Origin: Nitrospira sp.
GTDB taxonomy: Bacteria > Nitrospirota > Nitrospiria > Nitrospirales > Nitrospiraceae
DNA length: 10,000 nt
Assembly (NCBI GenBank): GCA_020216985.1
Contig: JAIWOH010000174.1
Span: 1-10,000 of the forward strand
Direction: 5' to 3'
In this document: positions 1 to 6,550 of the stretch, in pieces
Position numbering within the stretch: the first letter of the stretch is position 1
Layout: every line of letters starts with the position of its first letter
Made by a program: the position numbers and the translations under genes
The notes under the pieces: model-generated
The model's database searches: none
What the model was told of the DNA's origin: nothing
Seen by the model: the letters and a program-made list of their open reading frames with translations, nothing else

Positions 1-95
1 ATGAAGACTACCAGATCATCGGGACGCAAAAATTTCATTTCGACGATCGCGAGGTGGCGCGCGAGGCCATTGAGCGGATCAAACGTTGTGCGTGA
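1..95 (+). CDS. murE: MurE C-terminal end (UDP-MurNAc-tripeptide synthetase), 5' truncated
   Basis: Only the last 30 codons and the TGA at 93-95 are inside the window, read in the frame starting at base 3. The visible peptide starts EDYQIIGT and contains FDDREVAREAI. This matches the usual MurE C-terminus, where a KGHE-DYQ segment is followed by a DDRE-x-A-R-E-A-L helix. MurE is the cytoplasmic ATP-dependent ligase that adds the third residue (meso-diaminopimelate in most Gram-negatives, L-Lys in many Gram-positives) to UDP-MurNAc-L-Ala-D-Glu. The DNPR/DNPA motif that separates these specificities lies upstream and cannot be read. Its position directly before murF is the standard dcw order and supports the call. 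The fragment is too short for domain-level description. Confidence 0.85.
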   Translation, partial: EDYQIIGTQKFHFDDREVAREAIERIKRCA

Positions 96-111
96 AAGAG
101 AAATCCTCGTC

Positions 112-120
112 GGAGGAAGG
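112..120 (+). promoter_or_regulatory. murF ribosome binding site (GGAGGAAGG)
   Basis: The purine run GGAGGAAGG lies 10 nt before ATG 131. This supports ATG 131 as the murF start. The in-frame GTG at 92, which overlaps the murE stop as GTGA, and the TTG at 86 have no comparable site in front of them. Confidence 0.6.
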
Positions 121-130
121 CAAGATTTCC

Positions 131-1579
131 ATGCCCCTGTTTACCGTTGAAGAACTGAGGGAAGTGATCAGCACCAAGGCCTTGTCGGGCGAGTGGCCCG
201 GTTGGCTCAAACGGCCTATTCGGCGGGTTCATTTGGACAGCCGATCCATTCGACCGGGCGATTTGTTCGTGGCGATCAGGGGCGACCGGTTCGACGGTCA
301 CGATTTTGTCGAGGAGGCGGTCTCCCGCGGAGCGATGGGCGCCCTCGTCCATGATTCTTTTGACGGCGCGTCGTTGATGAAGAAGATGGGGAAGCATGGA
401 CGAACGCCGCTCATCCTGGGCGTTCGCGACCCGTTGTTCGCGTATCAGCAGCTTGCCGCTCATCATCGCGGCCGGTTCGACATTCCGGTGGTGGCGGTGA
501 CGGGAAGCAACGGCAAAACCACGACCAAAGAAATGGCGGCGGCCGTGTTGGCGATGCGATGGAGGGTGCTGAAAACCGAAGGCAACCTGAACAATCGGAT
601 CGGTGTCCCCCGGACGTTGTTCCGTCTTGACGGCAGGCACGAGGCGGCCGTGATCGAGATGGGGGTCGATCGCGTCGGTCAGACGACGAGGCTTTGCGAG
701 ATCGCCAGACCGACCATCGGCATCGTAACCAACATCGGCCCCGACCATTTGGAATTCTTCGGGAACATGGAGGGATCGGCTCAGGCGAAGGCCGAGCTGC
801 TCGATCTGATCGCGGAAAACGGCACGGCCGTCTTGAACGCCGACGATCCCTATTTCGAGTATCTGGCGTCGAGGGCCCGGTGCCGCGTCGTGTCGTTCGG
901 ATTGTCTCCGAAAGCCGACGTGCGGGCGACGGACATCAAGCCCGACCGGCGCAACGGAACGGTTTTCAATCTGACGCTGCCCGGAAAAATTCGACAGACG
1001 ACGGTGCGGTTGCACGTCCAAGGGGAACACAACGTCATGAACGCTCTGGCTGCCGCGGCGGTCGGCGGCGAGCTGGGTCTTTCCGGCGGCCTGATCGCCA
1101 AAGGGCTTTCACGTTTCAGGCCGGCGGCCATGCGGTCGCAAATCGTCGTGAGCCGCGGCGTCACGATCATCAACGATTGTTACAACGCCAACCCGGCCTC
1201 GATGAAAGCGGCGGTGCGGCTGTTGGCGCAACGGGGGAGCGGACGGACGACGATCGCCGTTCTCGGCGAGATGCTGGAGCTGGGGGGCGACGCCGCCTCG
1301 ATGCATGAAGAAATCGGAGCGTTCGTCGCGGAACAGGGAATTCACCGACTGGTGGCGTGCGGGGCGTTGGGAAGGTACGTCGTGGCCGGAGCGGAGCGCG
1401 GCGGCTTGGATCGATCGAGAATCGTCCTTGTTCCCGACGCGGTTCGCGCGGGGGAGGCCGTCAAGGCCGTCGCGAAATCGGGCGACGTGGTACTGGTCAA
1501 GGGGTCGCGTGGGATGAAATTGGAGCGGGCGATCGAGGTGTTGCAAGGGGTCGGAAGCGAGACCCGAAAGGCTTCATAA
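131..1579 (+). CDS. murF: MurF, UDP-MurNAc-tripeptide:D-Ala-D-Ala ligase
   Basis: A 482-residue cytoplasmic Mur ligase that joins D-Ala-D-Ala to the UDP-MurNAc-tripeptide using ATP, the last cytoplasmic peptide step. The N-terminal domain (about 1-115) carries HLDSRSIRPGDLFVAIRG, typical of MurE/MurF uracil-side domains. The central ATPase domain has the P-loop TGSNGKTT (124-131), GNLNNRIGVP (151-160), the VIEMG glutamate (176) and GPDHLEFFG with His206. The HNVMNALAA asparagines are 301 and 304. The C-terminal domain keeps Arg335 (AMRSQ), NDCYNANPASMKA (348-360) and VKGSRGMKLE (456-465). All invariant Mur-ligase positions I could locate are intact. ATG 131 was chosen for its GGAGGAAGG site; GTG 92, overlapping the murE stop, is the alternative and would add 13 residues. 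The gene is probably co-transcribed with murE. Confidence 0.96.
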   Translation: MPLFTVEELREVISTKALSGEWPGWLKRPIRRVHLDSRSIRPGDLFVAIRGDRFDGHDFVEEAVSRGAMGALVHDSFDGASLMKKMGKHGRTPLILGVRDPLFAYQQLAAHHRGRFDIPVVAVTGSNGKTTTKEMAAAVLAMRWRVLKTEGNLNNRIGVPRTLFRLDGRHEAAVIEMGVDRVGQTTRLCEIARPTIGIVTNIGPDHLEFFGNMEGSAQAKAELLDLIAENGTAVLNADDPYFEYLASRARCRVVSFGLSPKADVRATDIKPDRRNGTVFNLTLPGKIRQTTVRLHVQGEHNVMNALAAAAVGGELGLSGGLIAKGLSRFRPAAMRSQIVVSRGVTIINDCYNANPASMKAAVRLLAQRGSGRTTIAVLGEMLELGGDAASMHEEIGAFVAEQGIHRLVACGALGRYVVAGAERGGLDRSRIVLVPDAVRAGEAVKAVAKSGDVVLVKGSRGMKLERAIEVLQGVGSETRKAS

Positions 1580-1581
1580 CC

Positions 1582-1648
1582 AGGAGTGTTCGTGAAAGGG
1601 GCTCGACCGCTCCGCATCACGAAATCCGAAACGGACCATGCTCTATAA
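1582..1648 (+). other. Possible leader mini-ORF overlapping the mraY start
   Basis: In the 58-nt gap between murF and mraY, AGGAG (1582-1586) sits 5 nt before a GTG at 1592. The frame from there runs 18 codons ([18 protein letters not shown]) to TAA at 1646-1648, 11 bases past the first base of the mraY ATG (1638). mraY itself has only a weak purine stretch (GAAACGGA) in front of it. The arrangement would suit termination-reinitiation coupling. That is inference: the peptide resembles nothing I know, and short ORFs of this kind often arise by chance. Confidence 0.22.
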
Positions 1649-2714
1649 CTGGCTCTATCCGCTCCATACGGAATTTTCGTTTCTGAACGTGTTTCGGTAT
1701 CAGAGCTTTCGGATCATTTACGCCGCCGTCACGGCGTTTCTGATCGCGTTCGTTCTGGCTCCTCCCATGATTCGCAAGCTGCAAGAAATCAAGTTGGGAC
1801 AACAGGTGCGGGAGGACGGGCCGAAGCGGCATCTGGCCAAGAGCGGAACGCCGACGATGGGGGGAATTCTGATCATCTTCGCCGTCATGCTGTCGACGCT
1901 GCTGTGGGCCGACATCTCCCGATCCGTCATCTGGCTGGTCCTCGCGGCCACCTTCGGTTTCTTCGTCATCGGGTTTGCGGACGACTACCTCAAGTTCGTG
2001 AAGGCCCGTTCGAAGGGATTGTCGGCGTCGCAAAAATTTGCGGCGCAAGTCTGTATCGCCCTGGGCATCGCGCTCACGCTGTATCTGTTGCCCAATTATA
2101 GCACCAAGCTGAGCGTGCCGTTTTTTAAGAACTTTATGCCGGATCTGGGATGGTTCTACATCGTCTTTGCGGTGCTCGTCATCGTAGGCAGCTCCAATGC
2201 CGTCAACCTGACCGACGGGTTGGACGGGCTGGCGGTCGGTCCCATCATGATCGCGGCCTTGGCCTACACCGTGGTCGCCTACGTGACCGGACACCGGTTG
2301 ATGTCGGAGTACCTGTTGATCCCTCATATCGAGGGAGCGGGGGAATTGGCCGTCTTCACGGCGTCGATTCTGGGAGCCAGCTTGGGGTTCCTTTGGTACA
2401 ACACCTACCCGGCGTCCGTATTCATGGGAGACGTGGGCTCGCTGCCCCTCGGCGCCGCGTTGGGGACGGTGGCGGTCATCACCAAGCACGAGCTGTTGTT
2501 GCTCTTGGTCGGCGGGGTCTTCGTGATCGAAGCGGTGTCGGTCATTTTTCAAGTGCTCTCCTACAAGTCCAGGGGGAAGCGCATTTTTCTGATGGCTCCG
2601 ATTCACCATCATTTTGAAATGAAGGGATGGGAAGAACCCAAGGTGGTGGTGCGTCTGTGGATCATCGCCATTCTCTTGGCGCTGCTGAGCCTGAGCACGT
2701 TGAAGCTGCGGTGA
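1638..2714 (+). CDS. mraY: MraY, phospho-MurNAc-pentapeptide translocase
   Basis: A 358-residue polytopic inner-membrane enzyme that transfers phospho-MurNAc-pentapeptide from UDP to undecaprenyl phosphate, making lipid I on the cytoplasmic face. The length matches the family (about 360) and about ten hydrophobic segments can be seen. Signature features are [14 protein letters not shown] (64-76), the Asp pair in GFADDYLKF (Asp115-Asp116), [10 protein letters not shown] (190-199), FMGDVGSL with Asp265, and the histidine loop [11 protein letters not shown] (321-331). The three catalytic or Mg2+-binding aspartates are therefore present. ATG 1638 is the most upstream start possible because an in-frame TGA lies at 1593. 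Its Shine-Dalgarno is weak, and a mini-ORF with a good site overlaps the start. murD follows 4 nt after the stop. Confidence 0.97.
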   Translation: MLYNWLYPLHTEFSFLNVFRYQSFRIIYAAVTAFLIAFVLAPPMIRKLQEIKLGQQVREDGPKRHLAKSGTPTMGGILIIFAVMLSTLLWADISRSVIWLVLAATFGFFVIGFADDYLKFVKARSKGLSASQKFAAQVCIALGIALTLYLLPNYSTKLSVPFFKNFMPDLGWFYIVFAVLVIVGSSNAVNLTDGLDGLAVGPIMIAALAYTVVAYVTGHRLMSEYLLIPHIEGAGELAVFTASILGASLGFLWYNTYPASVFMGDVGSLPLGAALGTVAVITKHELLLLLVGGVFVIEAVSVIFQVLSYKSRGKRIFLMAPIHHHFEMKGWEEPKVVVRLWIIAILLALLSLSTLKLR

Positions 2715-2718
2715 CGAG

Positions 2719-4137
2719 ATGAACATGGTCGCGCCGGAGAGACTGAACGTCAGAGGAGTCAGGGTCACGGTCGTGGGGTTGGCTCGAAGCGGGGTGGCCG
2801 CCGCCCGATTGCTGGAAGAGGCCGGCGCTCTGGTGACGGTGGCGGATCGAAAGGATCGGACCGAATTGCGGCAGAGCCTTGAACGGCTTGATCGGTCCGC
2901 GGTTGCCGTCGCGGCGGGACCGGACTATGAGTCGGCGATCGATGCCGCCGAGCTGGTGGTCATCAGTCCGGGCGTGCCGTACCGCGCGGAGGCGTTGGAA
3001 CGGGCTCGCCGACGGGGAGCCAAGGTGTTGAGCGAGCTCGAACTGGCCTCCCGGTTTCTGTCCGCTCCGATTTTGGCCGTCACCGGCACCAACGGCAAGA
3101 GCACCACCGTGACGTTGATCGGCAAGATGTTGCAGGCAAGCGGCAAGCGCGTGTTCGTCGGAGGAAATTTGGGCGTTCCGCTCAGCGAAGCGGCAAGCCG
3201 GGCGTTCCATGCCGATCGAGCCGATGCGGGATCCGGTCCGTTCGATGCGTTGGTCGTGGAAGTATCCAGCTTCCAGTTGGAAACCGTGGAACGGTTCCAT
3301 CCGCGAATCGCCGCGATCTTGAACGTGACCGTCGATCATCAGGACCGATACGACTCGCTGGATGAGTACATCGCGGCCAAGGCCAGGATTTTCGAGAATC
3401 AAACATCCGTGGACTACGCCCTCTTTAACCTTGACGACCCGCTGGTTGCGCCGCTCAGGCGGAAGGCGAAGGCCCGCCTCTTGGGGTTCACGAAGCAAGC
3501 GGCGTTGCCGTCCGATGTTGAAGGAGGCGCCTGTCTGGACGGTGAGCGCGTGACGGCGGTGATCGACGGACGGGTTCAGGAAGTCTGTCATTGCGGGGAG
3601 ATCACGATCATCGGGCCGCACAACGTGGAGAACGCGATAGCCGCGTCCGTGTTTGCATTGCTGTGCGGGTGCCCCGTCGAGGTGGTTCGACGGGTTCTGC
3701 GGGAATTCCCCGGTCTTGAACACGCGCTGGAAGTCGTTCGCGACCGGCGGGGGGTCCGATTCATCAATGACTCGAAGGGCACCAACGTGGACGCCACGCT
3801 CAAGGCATTGGAAAGCATCGATCGGCCGATCTGGCTCATTGCCGGCGGGCGGGACAAGGGAGGGGATTTCTCTCGCCTGCTTCCCGCCGTCCGTCAACGG
3901 GTGAAGCGGCTGGTGCTGATCGGAGAGGCCGCGCCGCTCATCGTCGACGCTATGCGCGGGTATGAATCGATCGAGCGGGCCGGCACGCTCAGCGAAGCGG
4001 TGGAGATCGCCGCCTCCGGCGCGACGGCCGGTGACGTGGTGTTGTTGTCGCCGGCTTGTGCGAGCTTCGACATGTTCGCCGATTATCAGGACAGGGGACG
4101 CCAATTCAAATCGCTGGTGCACGCTTTGCCCGAATAG
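2719..4137 (+). CDS. murD: MurD, UDP-MurNAc-L-Ala:D-Glu ligase, with an Arg-to-Ala change at an invariant site
   Basis: A 472-residue cytoplasmic ligase that adds D-Glu to UDP-MurNAc-L-Ala. The N-terminal Rossmann-like domain starts [19 protein letters not shown] (15-33) and includes VVISPGVP (80-87). The ATPase domain has the P-loop TGTNGKSTT (122-130), EVSSFQLE with Glu181, [11 protein letters not shown] with His207, and HNVENA with Asn302 and Asn305. The C-terminal domain has [11 protein letters not shown] with Asp351 (350-360), [11 protein letters not shown] (374-384) and [18 protein letters not shown] (443-460). The odd point is GLEHALEVV (333-341): the family has His-Arg here (E. coli Arg302) and this protein has Ala336. 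The rest of the protein looks sound and the frame is unbroken. The start may be ATG 2719 or ATG 2725; GGTGA at 2710-2714, overlapping the mraY stop, could serve either. Confidence 0.96.
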   Translation: MNMVAPERLNVRGVRVTVVGLARSGVAAARLLEEAGALVTVADRKDRTELRQSLERLDRSAVAVAAGPDYESAIDAAELVVISPGVPYRAEALERARRRGAKVLSELELASRFLSAPILAVTGTNGKSTTVTLIGKMLQASGKRVFVGGNLGVPLSEAASRAFHADRADAGSGPFDALVVEVSSFQLETVERFHPRIAAILNVTVDHQDRYDSLDEYIAAKARIFENQTSVDYALFNLDDPLVAPLRRKAKARLLGFTKQAALPSDVEGGACLDGERVTAVIDGRVQEVCHCGEITIIGPHNVENAIAASVFALLCGCPVEVVRRVLREFPGLEHALEVVRDRRGVRFINDSKGTNVDATLKALESIDRPIWLIAGGRDKGGDFSRLLPAVRQRVKRLVLIGEAAPLIVDAMRGYESIERAGTLSEAVEIAASGATAGDVVLLSPACASFDMFADYQDRGRQFKSLVHALPE

Positions 4138-4142
4138 CCGCG

Positions 4143-4172
4143 ATGGGTCGCAAGAAAGTTGATGCCGAATAA
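4143..4172 (+). other. Nine-codon mini-ORF ending in a TAATG overlap with ftsW
   Basis: In the 34-nt gap after murD, ATG 4143 reads MGRKKVDAE and stops at TAA 4170-4172. The last base of the stop is the first base of the ftsW ATG. I see no Shine-Dalgarno for the mini-ORF, and only AAGAAAG before ftsW. Coupling is possible, but a chance origin is as likely. Confidence 0.12.
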
Positions 4173-5368
4173 TGTCGCACAAAACCTCGGGGACGCTGCC
4201 GCTGCCCTGGACTTCTTCCGGATCGCGTTCGGCCAAGCGGGTGGCGATGGACCATACCTTGCTGGCCGTCACGATCGTTCTGACCCTTGTCGGGCTGGTG
4301 ATGGTCTTCAGCGCAAGTACGGTTGTGGCCGGGAGTCGGTTTCACGACGCGGGATATTTTCTCAAACGGCAGGTTGCTTGGCTGGTGATCGGTCTGCTGC
4401 TGATGCACGTGGCGTCCCGCCTCGACTACGTCTGGTGGAAGAGGCTGGCCGTTCCCCTGCTCGGTCTGACGGCGGTTCTCTTGGCGATGGTCTTGATCCC
4501 GTCGATCGGCGTTGCCGCCAAGGGAGCCAGGCGATGGTTGCAGGCGGGACCGATCATGGTCCAGCCGGCGGAAATGGCCAAGCTGACACTGGTGATCTAC
4601 CTCGCCGCATATTTGGCCAGGAAGGAAGACCGGATCGCCGGGTTCTTCGCAGGTCTCGTGCCGGCGTTGGTCGTGTTCGGCGTGCTGGGGGGCTTGGTGT
4701 TGTTGGAGCGGGACTTGGGCACGGTGGTGGTCATGGGCCTGACGGTCATGGGGCTTTTTTTCTTGGCGGGAGCGAAACTGTCGCATCTCCTATTGTTGGG
4801 AGCGGGGGGGATCGCGGCCGTCGCGGCGCTGGTGCTTCAGTCGGGCTTCCGCCTTCAACGAGTGCTGGTTTTCTTGGCGCCTTGGAAGGATCCGACGAAT
4901 ACGGGGTTTCAGATCACGCAGTCCTTTTTGGCCTTCGGGCATGGAGGGCTGTTCGGCGTGGGGTTGGGGGAAGGGAAGCAGAAATTGTTTTTTCTGCCGG
5001 AGGCCCATACGGATTTCGTGCTGGCGTTGGTAGGCGAGGAACTGGGATTGATCGGCACGGGGCTCATCATCGCGCTCTTCGCCATGTTCGTCGTCCGTGG
5101 GTTTCAGATCTCGGTTCGGGCGAGGATGCCGTTCGGCCGGTACCTGGGGATGGGCATTACGCTGCTCATCGGCGTTCAGGTCTTGATCAACGCCTGCGTG
5201 GTGACGGGGTTGTTGCCGACCAAGGGGCTGACCCTCCCGTTCGTCAGTTACGGGGGTTCGTCGTTGGTGACTTGTATGACGGGGGTCGGAATTCTGCTGA
5301 GCATCTCGCGGGATCGCCGGGCCGGGCGAGAGGACACGGGGCGGAGAGGGGGCTCGAAACGTCGATGA
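4172..5368 (+). CDS. ftsW: FtsW, septal SEDS peptidoglycan glycosyltransferase
   Basis: A 398-residue multi-pass inner-membrane protein of the SEDS family, which polymerises lipid II at the septum with its partner class B PBP (FtsI). A cytoplasmic N-terminus of about 27 residues precedes the first membrane segment (about 28-48, ending LVMVFSAS); about ten segments follow. Family motifs are GARRWLQAG (118-126), QPAE (131-134), LLERDLGT (177-184), PTNTGFQITQS (241-251), FLPEAHTDFVLALVGEELG (274-292), whose Asp281 is the proposed catalytic base, and LPTKGLTLPFVSYGGSS (348-364). Position between murD and murG separates it from RodA. ATG 4172 lacks a clear ribosome site; ATG 4247 (residue 26), preceded by GGGTGG, would leave almost no cytoplasmic tail. 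The end overlaps murG as ATGA. Confidence 0.95.
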   Translation: MSHKTSGTLPLPWTSSGSRSAKRVAMDHTLLAVTIVLTLVGLVMVFSASTVVAGSRFHDAGYFLKRQVAWLVIGLLLMHVASRLDYVWWKRLAVPLLGLTAVLLAMVLIPSIGVAAKGARRWLQAGPIMVQPAEMAKLTLVIYLAAYLARKEDRIAGFFAGLVPALVVFGVLGGLVLLERDLGTVVVMGLTVMGLFFLAGAKLSHLLLLGAGGIAAVAALVLQSGFRLQRVLVFLAPWKDPTNTGFQITQSFLAFGHGGLFGVGLGEGKQKLFFLPEAHTDFVLALVGEELGLIGTGLIIALFAMFVVRGFQISVRARMPFGRYLGMGITLLIGVQVLINACVVTGLLPTKGLTLPFVSYGGSSLVTCMTGVGILLSISRDRRAGREDTGRRGGSKRR

Positions 5369-6477
5369 CTGTCGTGATCGCCGCAGGCGGGACCGGAGGT
5401 CATTTGTATCCGGCCGTGGCGCTGGCCCGCGAATTTCTCCGCCGCGATGCTACGAACAAGATCTTGTTCGTCGGAACGAAACGCGGCATTGAAGCCAAGG
5501 TATTGGCTCATGAAGGGTTCGAGTTGGCGCTCATTACGGCGAAACCGGTGATGGGGAAAGGGCCGCTCGAGATTTTGAAGGGATTGCTGTCCCTTCCGAT
5601 CGGCTTGTGGCAAGCCCACGCCATTTTGAAACGGCACGGGGCGGATCTCGTGATCGGGGTCGGAGGCTACACCAGTCCGGCTGTGCTGGTGGCCGCTCTC
5701 TTGCGGGGGACCCCGCGCGTCATCGTGGAGCCGAACGCTTATCCCGGTATGGCGAACAAGGTCGTCGCTCCGTTCGCGCAGCGGATTTTTCTGGCGTTCG
5801 AATCGGCGGCTCAGGGGTTCAACCGTGAAAAAGTTCGCGTGACCGGCACGCCGATTCGACGCGAATTTATATCCCAAGACGATCGGTCTTCCGACGCCCC
5901 CACCCTCCACTCGCCGCCTCGTCTCTTGATTTTCGGTGGAAGTCAGGGGGCCAGGGCGATCAACAACGCGGTTCTGGAAGGAGTGTCGTCTCTGATCAAG
6001 CGGGTTCCTGACGTGGCCATCACGCATCAGACGGGAGAGACGGATTATCAACGGGTGAGGGACGGCTATGACCGACTCGGCGTGCGCGCGGAGGTGGCTC
6101 CGTTTCTGTACGACATGCCGAAGGTCTTACGGAACGCCGACCTCGTGGTGGCCAGGGCCGGCGCCATGACGATTGCGGAGCTCACGGCCTGCGGGAAACC
6201 GGCGATTCTCATCCCGCTCCCGACGGCTATTTATGACCATCAGATGAAAAACGCGCGGGCGATGGAAGCCGCCGGGGGGGCGATCGTCATTCCGCAGGCG
6301 GAGTTGACCGGATCTCGATTGAGTGACTCGATCGTTGACGTTCTGTCCGACCAGGGACGGCTTGGGGCCATGAGCGCCAAGAGCCGGGCCATGAGGCGGA
6401 TCGACGCCGGCGAGGAGATCGTGCGCGAATGTTACGCGCTGACAGGGAGGGCAGAGGATGGCGACGGGGCTGTTTGA
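5365..6477 (+). CDS. murG: MurG, lipid I to lipid II GlcNAc transferase
   Basis: A 370-residue peripheral membrane GT-B glycosyltransferase that adds GlcNAc from UDP-GlcNAc to lipid I on the inner face of the membrane. Motifs in order are the first glycine loop GGTGGHLYPA (8-17, His13), VGVGGYTSPA (97-106, Tyr102), VEPNAYPGMANK (121-132), GGSQGARAIN (191-200), ARAGAMTIAEL with Arg264 and Glu272 (263-273), and PLPTAIYDHQMKNA (284-297), which binds the UDP-GlcNAc donor. In the third motif the HEQN of E. coli is VEPN: Glu122 and Asn124 remain, while His and Gln are replaced. ATG 5365 overlaps the ftsW TGA as ATGA, and a purine-rich run (GGAGAGGGGG, 5343-5352) lies upstream, so coupled translation is likely. 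The same frame is open far upstream through ftsW, but only as a shadow. Confidence 0.96.
   Translation: MTVVIAAGGTGGHLYPAVALAREFLRRDATNKILFVGTKRGIEAKVLAHEGFELALITAKPVMGKGPLEILKGLLSLPIGLWQAHAILKRHGADLVIGVGGYTSPAVLVAALLRGTPRVIVEPNAYPGMANKVVAPFAQRIFLAFESAAQGFNREKVRVTGTPIRREFISQDDRSSDAPTLHSPPRLLIFGGSQGARAINNAVLEGVSSLIKRVPDVAITHQTGETDYQRVRDGYDRLGVRAEVAPFLYDMPKVLRNADLVVARAGAMTIAELTACGKPAILIPLPTAIYDHQMKNARAMEAAGGAIVIPQAELTGSRLSDSIVDVLSDQGRLGAMSAKSRAMRRIDAGEEIVRECYALTGRAEDGDGAV
6445..6460 (+). promoter_or_regulatory. Strong ribosome site with ATG inside the 3' end of murG
   Basis: GGGAGG (6445-6450) lies 7 nt before ATG 6458, which is in frame with murC and 20 bases inside murG. It is the best Shine-Dalgarno around murC, yet this start adds 31 residues with no family resemblance that I recognise. 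It matters because it competes with ATG 6551 as the true murC start. Confidence 0.5.
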
Positions 6478-6491
6478 GCGGCGAAGGTCCG

Positions 6492-6545
6492 ATGCCGTGG
6501 TCCGGGAATCCGCGCCGTACGGTGAGGGTCGATTACAAGGGGTGA
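6492..6545 (+). other. 17-codon mini-ORF ending just before ATG 6551 of murC
   Basis: If murC starts at 6551, the 73-nt gap after murG holds ATG 6492 reading MPWSGNPRRTVRVDYKG to TGA 6543-6545, 5 nt before the murC ATG. GAAGG (6483-6487) lies 4 nt before it. If murC starts at 6458, this is only an out-of-frame shadow. Confidence 0.1.
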
Positions 6546-6550
6546 GGCGC

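Noticed and set aside
86..130. TTG 86 or GTG 92 as the murF start
   Set aside because: Neither has a ribosome site, and the added residues (Lys/Ser/Glu-rich) do not look like the start of MurF; ATG 131 has GGAGGAAGG at a good distance. GTG 92 with its GTGA overlap is not fully excluded.
35..1030. A 331-codon antisense open frame opposite murF
   Set aside because: Shadow of murF; the translated product is low-complexity Arg/His-rich with no family resemblance.
2662..4272. A 536-codon antisense open frame opposite murD
   Set aside because: It has no domain or motif, and it mirrors the codon bias of the intact murD on the + strand.
4750..4810. Homopolymer runs in ftsW (seven T near 4755, seven G at 4804-4810), and seven G in murG at 6274-6280, as phase-variation tracts
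   Set aside because: Runs of seven are expected in 10 kb of this composition, all keep the frame open, and these are essential genes where switching off would be lethal.
4159..6477. A 772-codon open frame seeming to fuse a long N-terminal part to MurG
   Set aside because: The first 400 codons are an out-of-frame reading of ftsW (Gly/Arg-rich, no membrane segments), while the ftsW frame encodes a full SEDS protein. murG begins at ATG 5365.
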